Shown piece after piece: positions 5,454-5,677 of a stretch of DNA of 5,677 nt. This DNA is from Planctomycetaceae bacterium (lineage in GTDB: Bacteria; Planctomycetota; Planctomycetia; Isosphaerales; Isosphaeraceae). The notes beneath the pieces are model-generated. The model was not told the origin of the DNA, made no database searches, and was given only the letters and a program-made list of their open reading frames with translations. Numbering within the stretch: the stretch's first letter is position 1; every line of letters starts with the position of its first letter. The stretch is from contig JAFANO010000523.1 in NCBI GenBank assembly GCA_019232645.1, positions 1-5,677 of the forward strand. Direction: 5' to 3'. The position numbers and the translations under genes are program-made.

Positions 5454-5677
5454 GTAGCAACGGAGCAGAAAACAACGCTAAGCTGCCGGCAGGTCTTCCG
5501 CTTGGAGCGTGAGCGGCGGACCCAGGGGACAGTCGAAGTCGAGGTGGTGTTCGGGATCACGAGCCTGCCGCGGGAGCGGACCGGCGCCCGAGAGCTGCTC
5601 GGCGCGACCCGGGGCCACTGGGGGATCGAGAACGGCCTGCACGGCGTCCGGGACGGGACGCTGCGTGAGGACGCCAG
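5454..5677 (+). mobile_element. ISAs1-family transposase, C-terminal part (N-terminus lost, runs off the right edge)
   Basis: A frame open through the window end encodes CRQVFRLERERRTQGTVEVE (5484-5543), then VVFGITSLPRERTGARELL, GHWGIENGLHGVRDG and TLREDA. This is the C-terminal half of the DDE domain of ISAs1-type (IS4-superfamily-like) transposases. The conserved core is Y/F-G-I-T-S-L followed by H-W-x-I-E-N-x-L-H-x-V-R-D-V-T-x-x-E-D, whose Glu in IEN is the third catalytic acid. In a complete enzyme of about 370 residues some 230 residues precede this point. Here the bases upstream of about 5454 hold nothing similar in any frame, so the 5' part of the element has been deleted. Two family positions are altered (Gly for the aromatic after LH, Gly for Val in RDVT), which fits decay. 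Residues 5454-5483 are open but not recognisable. The rest of the element and its right end lie outside the window. Confidence 0.75.

Overview
The window is high-GC DNA with long, G/C-ended codon runs. It most resembles a planctomycete of the Isosphaeraceae type. This is an inference from composition, from exported enzymes carrying twin-arginine or Sec-like leaders, and from the loose, remnant-rich gene spacing. No rRNA, tRNA or CRISPR array is visible.

Layout. (1) The left edge holds the first 31 codons of uvrA on the minus strand, with a well-formed sigma70-type promoter behind it (159-187). (2) Bases 188-778 contain no intact gene. They hold a dense G-tract cluster that could form a quadruplex (305-341), a decayed C-terminal piece of an Ogt/Ada O6-alkylguanine-DNA methyltransferase (464-637) and a small hairpin (694-718). 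(3) A plus-strand cluster follows: a Tat-exported type II haloacid-dehalogenase-like HAD hydrolase (779-1606), a four-helix DUF417/RclC-family membrane protein (1730-2251), a C-terminal remnant of an apparent NmrA-like NAD(P)-binding protein (2319-2501), and a leader-bearing alpha/beta hydrolase with an aspartate nucleophile (2515-3480). (4) Bases 3481-4476 hold a possible 57-residue ORF and, on the minus strand, a DinB-family gene broken by a one-base frameshift and an in-frame stop. About 400 bases without a recognisable gene follow. (5) An intact di-manganese catalase lies at 4477-5205. (6) The right edge carries the C-terminal part of an ISAs1-type transposase that has lost its N-terminal region and runs off the window.

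How the genes may work together. Four intact genes share a plausible theme of halogen and oxidant stress: a dehalogenase-like HAD hydrolase and an alpha/beta hydrolase of the haloalkane dehalogenase/epoxide hydrolase superfamily, both apparently exported; a membrane protein of the family that includes E. coli RclC (reactive chlorine resistance); and a Mn catalase removing hydrogen peroxide. The grouping is seen directly, but the joint function is inference. Key halide-binding residues of the classical dehalogenases are not conserved in either hydrolase, so true dehalogenation is uncertain. At least three gene remnants plus an IS fragment in under 6 kb show that the segment is eroding or has been rearranged.
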